From Thermoproteota archaeon (GTDB lineage: Archaea; Thermoproteota; Thermoprotei; Thermoproteales; Thermocladiaceae): 46,112 bases of DNA. Below, piece by piece: positions 19,968-29,985 of this stretch. Under the pieces are notes generated by a model that was given only the letters and a program-made list of their open reading frames with translations, was not told the DNA's origin and searched no databases. Within the stretch, counting starts at the first letter, position 1, and each line of letters starts with the position of its first letter. The stretch lies in the NCBI GenBank assembly GCA_013153895.1, contig JAADDN010000005.1, positions 1 through 46,112 of the forward strand, given 5' to 3'. Position numbers and translations under genes: made by a program.

Positions 19968-19971
19968 CTAA

Positions 19972-20640
19972 TCAGGAAATTGATATTAATAGGAGTAGTG
20001 TGAGCTCTGCAAGATCTCGTAACTTATCTACGACAGTATCCATCATATATGTTATCGATACTGCAGAATGAAATTCTACTAACGACATGTTGTCAGCATA
20101 GCTATATATGTTGTCTAGCATCCTCTCCTTCATCTCATCAACCTCTTCTTCAATCCTCTCGATCTCTATCATACGACTTCTAGACTCGCTAAGAGACCCA
20201 TTTATAACAGTAGTGTATATGTCCTGAAGGTTCTTTATTGCTTGTGAAGCTTTTCTTCCTGCCTCAGTTATGTACATGTGCACCTTAGCTACTATGTCCC
20301 TATTCCTGGAGTATCTTACTAATCTCTCAAACTCTTTAGAGAGCACATAGATCTCGTCAAGAACATCATCTATCTTGTTAGCCATTATCTCGATAATATT
20401 TAAGGCATGTGCAGTCACAGCACCGCGAGAAAGAAGTTCAGAGATCTCTCTAGATATTTCATCACCTCTCTTCTCAAGCTCAGCTATCTTCTTTAGACAT
20501 TGATTACCTAATCTACACTCTGGAGCTGTTAATATTTCGAGAGCTTTCATAGATAGTGATAGATGTTCTCTAAATTTGTCAAATATGATCTTCTCCTGAC
20601 CTCTAATTATGTTAAGTATCTTATCTAGAATTCTCATCAA
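19972..20640 (-). CDS. DUF47/PhoU-like protein
   Basis: CLKKIAELEKRGDEISREISELLSRG, MANKIDDVLDEIYVLSKEFERL, RIEEEVDEMKERML: PhoU/DUF47 helical repeats. Confidence 0.8.
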   Translation of the reverse strand: MMRILDKILNIIRGQEKIIFDKFREHLSLSMKALEILTAPECRLGNQCLKKIAELEKRGDEISREISELLSRGAVTAHALNIIEIMANKIDDVLDEIYVLSKEFERLVRYSRNRDIVAKVHMYITEAGRKASQAIKNLQDIYTTVINGSLSESRSRMIEIERIEEEVDEMKERMLDNIYSYADNMSLVEFHSAVSITYMMDTVVDKLRDLAELTLLLLISIS

Positions 20641-20677
20641 GGTAACATGTCTCTACAGGGTTATAATACTATTTGTG

Positions 20678-21376
20678 TTAGGAACCTGGAAGCATAGTAT
20701 ACAATGTCAATAACATGTTTGCTAGATCTTGCGCAGAATCTGCTAAATTATCTACAAGCTGTACTATCATCCTGACATGTAGAAGCTCGTGACAAGTAAT
20801 CTCATTAGCCTTCCTAGATAATTCTAGAAGTATCTTATTCTTCAGAACATCAACATCATGCTCAATATTGTTAACCTTAGTTATATTATTAGTGAGATCA
20901 TCAAGCTTCATAGACTCAGCTATGCTTGATCTCAACGTTCTCACAGCCTCCTCACAGAGTTGTAGAGTAGTGTTTAAATAAGATGCTAAACTACTCCAAA
21001 CCTTACAGTGATTCTCAGGAAGTGCAAGATACCTCTCGATCTCTAACGTGAGAACGTTAACAGTATCTAACATATCATCAAGCTTGTTCATTAAAGTTGA
21101 TAGTAGAGGTATAGATATTGGATGTAATGTTCCTGACTTTATTATAAGTGCCCAAGCCTCCTTCATAAGATCATCACCCTTCACTTCTAGACACTTAACC
21201 TTATAAACGACATCACCAATCTTATCACATAGTTCAGATCGAGTAGAACATTCATTAACGAAATTTCTAACTATCCTTATAGCCTCCTCCGTAAGAGAGA
21301 GGTGACTAGATAAACATTCGAGAATCTTCCTATCTAGTGCAAGCTTACCAACTAATCTTGCAAGTATGTTCCTCAT
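20678..21376 (-). CDS. DUF47/PhoU-like protein (paralogue of the adjacent gene)
   Basis: VKCLEVKGDDLMKEAWALI, LMNKLDDMLDTVNVLTLEIERYL, KVNNIEHDVDVLKNKILLEL. Confidence 0.78.
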   Translation of the reverse strand: MRNILARLVGKLALDRKILECLSSHLSLTEEAIRIVRNFVNECSTRSELCDKIGDVVYKVKCLEVKGDDLMKEAWALIIKSGTLHPISIPLLSTLMNKLDDMLDTVNVLTLEIERYLALPENHCKVWSSLASYLNTTLQLCEEAVRTLRSSIAESMKLDDLTNNITKVNNIEHDVDVLKNKILLELSRKANEITCHELLHVRMIVQLVDNLADSAQDLANMLLTLYTMLPGS

Positions 21377-21377
21377 C

Positions 21378-22373
21378 TCAGAGCTTCTCCCTCAAGTATA
21401 GTTCTATACTCTTCGCAGCTTTTAAACCAGTACCTACTGCCTGACCTATACTAGATGGACCAAGCACGACATCACCAGCAGCATAGATCTTCGGATTTCT
21501 TGTTCTAAAGTTCTCATCTACCTTTATCCTCCCCCTATCTATATCTATATTGAACATTGATGCAACCTTCTCATCAATTGGTGGTGTTGGTTCTTCACCT
21601 ATAGCCTCTATAACGCTATCACACTCTATGATGATCCTATCCTTCTCATCTATCTGAAACCTATCACCTACACGCACCACTTTTCCTACTTCGATACCTG
21701 TAACTTTTCCTCTACTAGTGACTATTTTTGTAGGATTCCTCTCTTCATATAGCTCAATATTGTACTTACGTACTAGCTCTGAGAGCTCTCTATACGCTCT
21801 AGATTCTGATAACTTACGTCTATACACGAGAATAACCTTCTTACTCCTCAAGCATAGTTCTTCAACAACATCCACAGCTGTCCTACCAGCACCAACAACT
21901 ACAACTCTATCACCAACGTCAGGTTCTTGAGACACATAGCCAAGCTCTCTCAATCTTATCTTAAAGATGTATTCAAGTGCTGGATATACTCCAGAACTGT
22001 CTTCTCCCTCTATTCCAAGCATTCTACTTCTCCAAGCACCTGTACATATCAGCAGAGCATCATACTTATCAACAAGCTCTCTAAAACTTACTACTCTACT
22101 TGCAAGTTCATCTCCCTCGCACTTTACATTACCTTCCTGAACTTTTATCCCAAGATTGAATACTACTCCCCTCTTCTCAAGCTCAATCCTCCTCTGTATG
22201 AGTCTCTTCTTTGGAACTCTTCTCTCAGGTATTGCAAACATCATCATTCCTCCAATCTCAGGAAGTCTATCATAGACATGTACTTCAATTCCTCTACTAG
22301 ATAAGTAGTCAGCAGCTTGAAGACCTGCAGGACCTGACCCAAGTATGGCTACCTTACGACCTAGCTTCTCCAT
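21378..22373 (-). CDS. GltD-like NAD(P)/FAD-dependent oxidoreductase
   Basis: KVAILGSGPAGLQAADYLSSRGIEVHVYDRLPEIGGMMMFAIPERRVPK, VVVGAGRTAVDVVEEL, IYAAGDVVLGPSSIGQAVGTGLKAA. Start moved from 22469 to ATG 22373. Confidence 0.9.
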   Translation of the reverse strand: MEKLGRKVAILGSGPAGLQAADYLSSRGIEVHVYDRLPEIGGMMMFAIPERRVPKKRLIQRRIELEKRGVVFNLGIKVQEGNVKCEGDELASRVVSFRELVDKYDALLICTGAWRSRMLGIEGEDSSGVYPALEYIFKIRLRELGYVSQEPDVGDRVVVVGAGRTAVDVVEELCLRSKKVILVYRRKLSESRAYRELSELVRKYNIELYEERNPTKIVTSRGKVTGIEVGKVVRVGDRFQIDEKDRIIIECDSVIEAIGEEPTPPIDEKVASMFNIDIDRGRIKVDENFRTRNPKIYAAGDVVLGPSSIGQAVGTGLKAAKSIELYLREKL

Positions 22374-23241
22374 ACTGTGAATACGTTCGAGCTCTAAAAT
22401 TAATATAATCCGATGTAGCAATAACTCCAGAACCCTTTTCAACTCCAAGAAACCTCGCGATAGGTCCACATTTAGCTACTAGAAGAAACAGAATAGGGCA
22501 TGAATGTTCTTCTCTACACCAGTCAATATATGCTTCCAGGTTAGCTATTCCCTTACTAATTATTACTGTACCAGGTTCATCAAACTCCTTCACAGCATAA
22601 AGTATTGGCGGACATCTTCCACATACCTCAATCATCTCAAACTTCATGTTAAGTCTCATTAACGTAGCTTCAACAATCTCTCTAGTAACATCTATCTCGT
22701 AGGGATACTCTCTAACTAGTAGTATTACATCATGATCTTTCTTCAACATATCTGCAAGAGCAATATCAAATATATGCTCTCCAGAGTTATCTAGGACATA
22801 GCATACTCTCCTACACTTCTTAAGTACATCTCTAACCTTAATATCACGTTCAAGAGTCTTAACGTCTCTCATCAATATGTTATACACATTTGAGAGGTCT
22901 GGTCTATAATCATGCATCTCAACATCTAGAAGATTAGCATTTACTGCGAATCTAATTGCATCATCTATACTTCTTATGCTCTCACGAACTACCTCGTAGA
23001 TCTTCATAAATTTCTCACATATATTCAATTTCTCTTCTCTATGAGGATCCTCTTTACCTGAAAGTTTCACCACAAGATCGAAACTATGTATAAAAACGTT
23101 TGTTCTCTTCTCAAGATCGAGCTCTGATAACTCTCTTAGAAACCTCTTAACAATATCTGGACATAGACCACATGTCTTATATAGTTCTCTAAGTCTAGAC
23201 TCCAGTAAGCATAGTAGACAGTTCAAGCTATCTAAAAACAC
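22354..23241 (-). CDS. DUF89 family protein (metal-dependent damage-control phosphatase type)
   Basis: N-terminal CLLC pair, VCYVLDNSGEHIFDIALADML, VIISKGIANLEAYIDW, FLLVAKCGPIARFLGV. Confidence 0.85.
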   Translation of the reverse strand: MFLDSLNCLLCLLESRLRELYKTCGLCPDIVKRFLRELSELDLEKRTNVFIHSFDLVVKLSGKEDPHREEKLNICEKFMKIYEVVRESIRSIDDAIRFAVNANLLDVEMHDYRPDLSNVYNILMRDVKTLERDIKVRDVLKKCRRVCYVLDNSGEHIFDIALADMLKKDHDVILLVREYPYEIDVTREIVEATLMRLNMKFEMIEVCGRCPPILYAVKEFDEPGTVIISKGIANLEAYIDWCREEHSCPILFLLVAKCGPIARFLGVEKGSGVIATSDYINFRARTYSQYGEARS

Positions 23242-23299
23242 TCTCGACCACTTAGAACCGCATTATTAAGCTTTTTAATCTGATCCTCACACATGTCCT

Positions 23300-24607
23300 G
23301 TGGGAAAGCTCCTAGTAAAAGTGCTAGGAGGTGCGGGAGAGGTAGGGAGAGCTGCAGTACTCGTGAAATCTCTAGAAAGTGGAACTGCTGTACTTCTTGA
23401 CTATGGTGTGAACTTTGATGAACAAGATAGACCACTATTCCCACAACATGTGAGACCAAGAGACATAACATGTGTAGCACTCTCACACGCTCACCTAGAT
23501 CACTGTGGATCACTACCAAGCTTGTTCGTAAGTTACGAGCTTGCACTCTATGCAACACCACTCACTATAGAGCTTAGTGACCTCTTAATAAAAGATCTTC
23601 TCAAACTTAGTGGATACTATCTACCATATGAGCATAGAGAGGTCTCAAAGATGCTTGAGTGTACAGTACCTGTAACATATGGAGAAGTTGTTGAGGTGAC
23701 ACGTGACCTAACGCTCACATTTCTCAATGCTGGACATGTACCAGGAAGCTCAATGATACTCATAGAGATGGATGGATGGAGAATACTATATACAGGAGAC
23801 TTCAATCCAATGCCTACCTGCCTACTTAATGGTGCTGATCTCTCAAACATACCTAAAGATATTGATCTAGTAATAATGGAGGGAACATACGTGAATGGTA
23901 CTCACCCACCAAGAGAGGTACTTGAGAGACAGCTAGTAGAGATAACACTTTCAGTACTTGAGGAAGGTGGATGCGTATTAATACCTAGCTTCACGGTAGG
24001 TAGATCACAGGAGGTGCTCTCAATACTTGTTAAATATGGTATCGATACTTACCCCATAATTGTTGATGGATTAGCAAGAATAGCTAACGAGATAATAGCA
24101 AGATACCCACACTACCTAAGAGACTACAAGCTGTACAAGAGAGCTATGGAGGTTGCTATAGAAGTTCCAAGTGAGTACTTTAGGAGAAATGTTGGTTCAG
24201 AACCATGCATAATAATATCACCAGCAGGAATGTTGAAAGGTGGAGCAGTGATACAGTACCTCAAGAAGCTATCTAAGAATCGTAAGAACGCTATCATACT
24301 ACCAAGCTTTCAAGCACCAGGAACGCCAGGCTTTCAGATTCTGACGAGGGGCAAGGCCATAGTAGACAACAAGGAGATAAAAATAGATGCACAGATATAC
24401 TGGCTCGACTTGAGCGCACACGCGGGAAGAAGAGAACTTGAAGAATTCATAAGAAGATTTGATACAAACACTAGAATAATCATGGTACATACAACACTAC
24501 TAAATGCATTAAAGTTTGTAACAAGATTAAAACAGAAGTACGATATAGATAACGTGCTCGTACCACGAAACCTAGGCGAGACTCTAGTGCTCGAGAAAAC
24601 GGCTTAA
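23300..24607 (+). CDS. Beta-CASP metallo-beta-lactamase ribonuclease (aCPSF2-like)
   Basis: LSHAHLDHCGSLP, ILYTGDFNP, VLIPSFTVGRSQEVLSIL, ISPAGMLKGGAVIQYL, LSAHAGRRELEEFI. Confidence 0.9.
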   Translation: MGKLLVKVLGGAGEVGRAAVLVKSLESGTAVLLDYGVNFDEQDRPLFPQHVRPRDITCVALSHAHLDHCGSLPSLFVSYELALYATPLTIELSDLLIKDLLKLSGYYLPYEHREVSKMLECTVPVTYGEVVEVTRDLTLTFLNAGHVPGSSMILIEMDGWRILYTGDFNPMPTCLLNGADLSNIPKDIDLVIMEGTYVNGTHPPREVLERQLVEITLSVLEEGGCVLIPSFTVGRSQEVLSILVKYGIDTYPIIVDGLARIANEIIARYPHYLRDYKLYKRAMEVAIEVPSEYFRRNVGSEPCIIISPAGMLKGGAVIQYLKKLSKNRKNAIILPSFQAPGTPGFQILTRGKAIVDNKEIKIDAQIYWLDLSAHAGRRELEEFIRRFDTNTRIIMVHTTLLNALKFVTRLKQKYDIDNVLVPRNLGETLVLEKTA

Positions 24608-24639
24608 GTAAGTCCTCCTATAATTATAATCTAAGACTC

Positions 24640-25818
24640 ATGTTAAAGAGGAAAGCAATATCGAACATTGTAGCAGTATCACTTCTCCTAGCAATAATGT
24701 TCGTAATATTGTCAATATTGTACATATATGTTTGGAAAAACATGTCAGCTACAACAACAGTACAGAAAGCAGCAAATATGCCACTAATAATAACAGGAAT
24801 ACATTACACAGTTGATGGTCTCATAATTGATGTTAGAGCAACAACAACTCCAGCATATGTAAAATACGTCTACATATTCACATATCCTAATAGAGCACTA
24901 GTAGACGTTATAACGCTTAACCCACCAGTATATGTACCACTTGGAAAAACAGTATCAATACTAATCAACATTGGATCAATATTAAACAAGATTGGATCTA
25001 AATATATAATTGTAGCAGTTGGTTCAGAAGCAGGAGCTACATTAGCAATGTATGGAACACCAATACCAATAAAACAGATACAGCAGTACTTATCTAAGAG
25101 CACAGAGTTCGTACTTCTAGCAGCAAGAACAGGAACAGGACTAGAAGTAGATCCATCATACATACATTTTGTGATCATTAACCCAGCATTAGATACATAC
25201 AAGTTCTACTATATTGATGGATCAACAGTAGAGACAGCAAGTGGACAACTAACAATGTTAACCACAAATGTGCTATATCTAAATGAGACTACTCTCCAGC
25301 AGAGGTATGATCTAGGTCCTGTCGTAGTCTTCGTAGATCCATATAATGCAGCTAAGACCTATACTGTGACTATAGTAGACATATATGGTACACCTCACAC
25401 ATTCACGTTAACTAAACTTGTAAATGATCCCTCAGAAGTCGTAGCTGACTATCTAATATGTTGGGAGGACCTATGGTGGCCTGGTACTACAGCAAACTTA
25501 GACAACTATATAGATGAGGTAATTAGAGTAACAATATTCATAAATGGTACAGTAAGGATACAGCCTCTACATGGTTCAGGAGGATTCCTTCACATGTTCA
25601 TGTTAGGATCATTAACTAAAGATCAGATACTAGCTGCAGTTAATGCATACGTAAACCTCAACTACTGTCTTAAGGGAACTCAGTACACGTTCATAGTCTT
25701 CGTCAAGCCTCATAACACGGAGTACTCTGCTACTGTAAGTGCACAATTATGGGATCCAAACACGTGTACTTACATAACTGTGCCTCCACTACCTGTGTTC
25801 TATAGGTTAGCTGGGTAA
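24640..25818 (+). CDS. Pilin-like secreted protein with class III signal peptide
   Basis: MLKRKA|ISNIVAVSLLLAIMFVILSILYIYVWK N-terminus followed by a long Thr/Tyr-rich extracellular-type domain. Confidence 0.65.
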   Translation: MLKRKAISNIVAVSLLLAIMFVILSILYIYVWKNMSATTTVQKAANMPLIITGIHYTVDGLIIDVRATTTPAYVKYVYIFTYPNRALVDVITLNPPVYVPLGKTVSILINIGSILNKIGSKYIIVAVGSEAGATLAMYGTPIPIKQIQQYLSKSTEFVLLAARTGTGLEVDPSYIHFVIINPALDTYKFYYIDGSTVETASGQLTMLTTNVLYLNETTLQQRYDLGPVVVFVDPYNAAKTYTVTIVDIYGTPHTFTLTKLVNDPSEVVADYLICWEDLWWPGTTANLDNYIDEVIRVTIFINGTVRIQPLHGSGGFLHMFMLGSLTKDQILAAVNAYVNLNYCLKGTQYTFIVFVKPHNTEYSATVSAQLWDPNTCTYITVPPLPVFYRLAG

Positions 25819-25851
25819 GAGTTATTAGAGACCGTTATCGGAAGTTAGATA

Positions 25852-26676
25852 ATGATTGCTCGACGCAGAATAATCATAGTAATATCAATAATTGTGGCAA
25901 CACTACTCATCTTAGGAGGGTACTTGACGTATCTACATAATGTTAAGAATGCTTATAGAGAACATACGTTAGTTGTCTTATGTGGAGCTGGCTTGATGAA
26001 GCCTATGAATGAGCTAGTAAAGATGTTCGAGAACAAGTATCATGTTAAGATAGAGGTAGACTATGGTGGAAGTGGTGAGCTATTTGCGAAGCTTGAGATG
26101 GGTATAGGAGACGTTTTTGTGCCTGGATCCTACTACTATATTAAGATAGCTCAGAAAAAGGGCCTAGTGATTCCGAACACGATAGTGAACATAACACTTC
26201 ACATACCTGTGATAGCAGTACCAGCAGGCAATCCAGCTCACATACGTTCGCTAAAGGACCTTCTTAGACCTGGAGTACGCATAGCTATAGGTAATCCTAA
26301 TGCTTGTGCTATAGGTAGGGTAACCATAAAGATATTTAAGAAGAATGGACTCTACAGTCTCTTCCTAGAGAAATTGAAACATGGCGAGATCGTTGAAGCA
26401 CCAACAGTAAATCAGCTTCTACTATACGTAGTGACAGGTCAGGTAGATGCTGCAATAATATGGGAAGATCTAGCAACATGGCCTCAGTCAAGAGGAAAGA
26501 TAGAGATCATACATATACCAGCAAAAGAAAACATTATAAAGACGATAGCTGCTGCAGTAACAATATATGCTGAGAAGAATGGAAACTTGAAAATTGCTGA
26601 GGAATTTGTAAGATTCATAAGCAGTTCTGAAGGATTAAAGATCTGGGAGAAGTGGGGTTTCAGACCATGCAGATAG
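25852..26676 (+). CDS. modA: ABC transporter substrate-binding protein, molybdate/tungstate type
   Basis: TLVVLCGAGLMKPMNELVKMFENKY, GSGELFAKLEMGIGDVFVPGS, GNPNACAIGRV, GQVDAAIIWEDLA. Confidence 0.85.
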   Translation: MIARRRIIIVISIIVATLLILGGYLTYLHNVKNAYREHTLVVLCGAGLMKPMNELVKMFENKYHVKIEVDYGGSGELFAKLEMGIGDVFVPGSYYYIKIAQKKGLVIPNTIVNITLHIPVIAVPAGNPAHIRSLKDLLRPGVRIAIGNPNACAIGRVTIKIFKKNGLYSLFLEKLKHGEIVEAPTVNQLLLYVVTGQVDAAIIWEDLATWPQSRGKIEIIHIPAKENIIKTIAAAVTIYAEKNGNLKIAEEFVRFISSSEGLKIWEKWGFRPCR

Positions 26677-27443
26677 GATTTAAACATCTATGCATAATGA
26701 TAGCTATCGTAATAGCACTAATACTATTCTCATCATTCCTATGCTTAATTGTTCTACCATCACCTAAAGAGATTATAGAATCATTAAGAAGTAGCGAGAT
26801 GATGTTCTCTCTCAAGTTAACGTTAATATCAGCACTCATATCAACAATACTGGTGATGATAGTTGGAACACCAGCAGCATATGCATTAGCTAGATTCTCC
26901 TTTCCTGGAAAGAAGATAATAATGACCATACTTGACCTACCAATAGCAATGCCTGAAGTCGTTCTTGGACTAGCTCTACTACTTCTCTTTGGAAAAACTC
27001 CTCTAGGAACGTTTCTCAAATATCTTGGAATAAGGGTAGTATTCACCAAGATTGGTGTTGTAGTAGCAGAGTTCTTTACAGCTCTACCATATGCTATGAG
27101 AACTCTCTACTCTACATTTGAGACCATAAGCGCTCGATATGAGCTAGTTGCAAGAAGCTTAGGATATGGAGCATTTGAAACTTTTATGAAGATTACTCTA
27201 CCTATGGCGAGAAGCGGTATCATAGCTGCACTAGTAATAGCATTTGCGAGAAGCGTAGGAACATTTGGAACAGTGCTCATACTTGCGGGAGGCACGTACA
27301 TGGTTACTGAGACTCTACCAGTGACTCTGTACCTGAACATGTCATATGGTAACCTAGGAATGGCAATAACGAGTGGTCTACTACTACTAGGAGTATCATT
27401 CATCACAATATACATGGTAGAGAGACTTGGAGGAAGAACATGA
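26652..27443 (+). CDS. modB: ABC transporter permease, molybdate/tungstate type
   Basis: SLKLTLISALISTILVMIVGTPAAYALARFSFPGKK, ARSLGYGAFETFMKITLPMARSGIIAA (EAA loop). Confidence 0.88.
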   Translation: MGFQTMQIGFKHLCIMIAIVIALILFSSFLCLIVLPSPKEIIESLRSSEMMFSLKLTLISALISTILVMIVGTPAAYALARFSFPGKKIIMTILDLPIAMPEVVLGLALLLLFGKTPLGTFLKYLGIRVVFTKIGVVVAEFFTALPYAMRTLYSTFETISARYELVARSLGYGAFETFMKITLPMARSGIIAALVIAFARSVGTFGTVLILAGGTYMVTETLPVTLYLNMSYGNLGMAITSGLLLLGVSFITIYMVERLGGRT

Positions 27444-28507
27444 AGAGCATCCTTCTAGTCAAGGATCTACACGTAGATCTAGGAGAGTTCAAGATTGAGG
27501 ACATAACGTTCACAGTAGATAGAGGAGACTATGTATGTGTGATAGGTCCAACAGGTTCAGGAAAGACCATACTCATAGAAACTATAGCAGGTCTCTATAA
27601 ACCAAAGAGAGGATCAATAATCTTAGATGGTGAAGATATAACAGATCTACCACCTGAGAAGAGAAATATTGGAATAGTATATCAAGACTATGCATTATTC
27701 CCACATATGACAGTGTTTGACAATATAGCATTTGGCCTAAAGAAGAGAATAAGCAAGAAGAGTGAGATAATTAGAGAAGTGAAGACGATAGCTCAAAAAT
27801 TAGGAATAGAACATATTCTTCATAGAAGACCAACTACTTTAAGCGGAGGAGAACAACAGAGAGTAGCATTAGCAAGAGCTCTCGTTGTCAGACCAAAATT
27901 ATTGTTAATGGATGAACCTTTCAGTGCACTAGACTTCAAAACTAGATCGAGATTAAGAAAGCTAGTTAGAGACGTAGTCTCCGAATATAATACGACAGTC
28001 ATACATGTTACTCACGATTTTGAAGATGTGTGGAGTCTAGCTAACAAGGTAATGGTGATGTATAGAGGAAGAATATTACAGTACGATACTGTTGAGGAGG
28101 TCTTTAATAGACCTTGTTCTGATTTTGTTGCAGATTTCATAGATATTAATGTTATGGAAGGTGTAGTCACATGTAGTAATGATAAAACTATAGTAAGAAT
28201 AGGGGATCTAGAGATAATGAGTAAGGACAAAGTTTATGAAGGAAGTAGAGTTAAAGTATTTATAAGACCTGAACGTGTATTAATTCTCAAGTATAGACCT
28301 GATAAAAAGTTTGAAAACATATTAGAAGGATTTGTGGAGAATATTGAGAATAGAGGAAGCATGATCTATGTATGGGCAAGAGTTAACAATATTCTCATGA
28401 AGTGTGCATTTACGCCCAATATTTTGAATATTGTTGATTTCAGGATAGGTGATAAAGTTTACCTATGTTTTAGAAGCGATGATGTGAGGCTGTTTGTCTT
28501 CTCTTAA
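27440..28507 (+). CDS. modC: ABC transporter ATP-binding protein, molybdate/tungstate type
   Basis: Walker A IGPTGSGKTILIETIAG, LSGGEQQRVALARAL, LLLMDEPFSALD, plus C-terminal TOBE-like domain. Confidence 0.92.
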   Translation: MKSILLVKDLHVDLGEFKIEDITFTVDRGDYVCVIGPTGSGKTILIETIAGLYKPKRGSIILDGEDITDLPPEKRNIGIVYQDYALFPHMTVFDNIAFGLKKRISKKSEIIREVKTIAQKLGIEHILHRRPTTLSGGEQQRVALARALVVRPKLLLMDEPFSALDFKTRSRLRKLVRDVVSEYNTTVIHVTHDFEDVWSLANKVMVMYRGRILQYDTVEEVFNRPCSDFVADFIDINVMEGVVTCSNDKTIVRIGDLEIMSKDKVYEGSRVKVFIRPERVLILKYRPDKKFENILEGFVENIENRGSMIYVWARVNNILMKCAFTPNILNIVDFRIGDKVYLCFRSDDVRLFVFS

Positions 28508-29839
28508 GCTTTCTCTAGCTCTCTTCATCACTTCTGATGCATATTGTATAGCTCTCTCTATAAGATCTCTATAGTTTCCTAGATAGTTCTCAGGTCTTAT
28601 CATCTCTATCTCCTCTCTAGTAAGAATCTTACTTATCTCCTCATCTTCGAGAAGTGCTTCCTGTAGAGACTTCCCCTCTATGTACTTTCTCGTTATCTTT
28701 CTAAGCATCTCATGAGCTTTTCTTCTAGGTACTCCCTTCTTAATTAGAATATTCATCACCATCTCTGTGAGAGTAAAGTTTTTCAAAAGTTCAAGATTCT
28801 TCCTAATATTTTTCTCATTTATTGCAAGATTCTTCAATACCTTAATCATAGATATCAACATCTCGTCCAGTATCAGGAAGGCATGAGGTATGAGTATTCT
28901 CTCACAGCTGCTATTGGTCAAGTCTCTCTCATGCCAGAGTGGTATGTTCTCTAGTGCAGGTATTACGAGTCCTCTCAACATTTTTGCAAGTCCAGAAACT
29001 TTTTCTGATGTTACAGGATTAGCTTTATGAGGCATTGCTGAACTCCCAACTCTCTCAAAAGCTTCATACATCTCTCCTATCTCAGGTCTCGATAACTCTC
29101 TTATCTCGAGTGCAAGCCTATCAAGCTGTGAACCTATGATAGCTATTGCAGATATCAGGAAAGCAAAACCATCTCTCGGAGCTACTTGTGTAGATATTGC
29201 ATGAGGCTCTAGACCAAGCTTCTCTAGAGTCCTTCTTTCAACCTCTAGACCTTTCCCTTCCCAAGCAGCCATGGTTCCAACAGCTCCAGAGATCTTTCCA
29301 CGTACTACCATTCTCTCAGCATACATGAGTATCTCTAATCCTCTAGAGATCTCATACACGTAATTAGCAAATTTGAAGCCTAGAGTTATTGGAAGAGCGT
29401 GCTGTCCATGAGTTCTACCGATCATGACTAGGTCTGAGTACTTTCTAGCCTTATCAATCAACTCTTCTAAAAGCTCTATTACACGCCTCTTTATTATTCT
29501 TAATGCATCTCTTATAAGTAATGCCCATGTTGTATCAACTATATCGTAGCTTGTTGCACCATAATGAACAAATCTACATCCTGACTTCTCCTCTAGTAGG
29601 AAGGCTAGTCCAGCTATATCATGCCCTATCTTTCTCTCCATCTCATATACTTCTTCTGGTTTTACTTCAACATTTTTGACCTTCTCGCAGCATCCTTTTT
29701 CTGCTATTCCAAGCTCCTCTAGAGTACATACTAGCGCTCTTTCAACTTCAACGTACTTTCTCACTATATTTTCAACTCTAAATATGTTACGCATCTCCTC
29801 TGAGCCGTAACGCCAGTCTAGTGGACATACGTAGTCCAT
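28463..29839 (-). CDS. purB: Adenylosuccinate lyase
   Basis: PLDWRYGSEEMRNIF, GATSYDIVDT, GRTHGQHALPITLGFKFANYV, GSSAMPHKANPVTSEKVSGLAKMLRG. Confidence 0.97.
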   Translation of the reverse strand: MDYVCPLDWRYGSEEMRNIFRVENIVRKYVEVERALVCTLEELGIAEKGCCEKVKNVEVKPEEVYEMERKIGHDIAGLAFLLEEKSGCRFVHYGATSYDIVDTTWALLIRDALRIIKRRVIELLEELIDKARKYSDLVMIGRTHGQHALPITLGFKFANYVYEISRGLEILMYAERMVVRGKISGAVGTMAAWEGKGLEVERRTLEKLGLEPHAISTQVAPRDGFAFLISAIAIIGSQLDRLALEIRELSRPEIGEMYEAFERVGSSAMPHKANPVTSEKVSGLAKMLRGLVIPALENIPLWHERDLTNSSCERILIPHAFLILDEMLISMIKVLKNLAINEKNIRKNLELLKNFTLTEMVMNILIKKGVPRRKAHEMLRKITRKYIEGKSLQEALLEDEEISKILTREEIEMIRPENYLGNYRDLIERAIQYASEVMKRARESLREDKQPHIIASKT

Positions 29840-29985
29840 ATCTCGTCTAGACGTTGAGCATGTACTTATCGTTTAATTACTAAATTAAAAAGAGAAAGAG
29901 ATATGTAACATACTAATCAAAAAGTAGACCTTGACATAGTTCAACGGTTAAATATAGTTTAAGAAGAGATACTCACGGAAGAATC

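Noticed and set aside
21927-22304. 125-aa plus-strand ORF inside the GltD-like gene
   Set aside because: Antisense to conserved FAD/NAD-binding motifs; composition typical of a spurious ORF.
23232-23561. 109-aa minus-strand ORF overlapping the beta-CASP gene start
   Set aside because: His/Leu/Val-rich frame opposite a strongly supported nuclease N-terminus.
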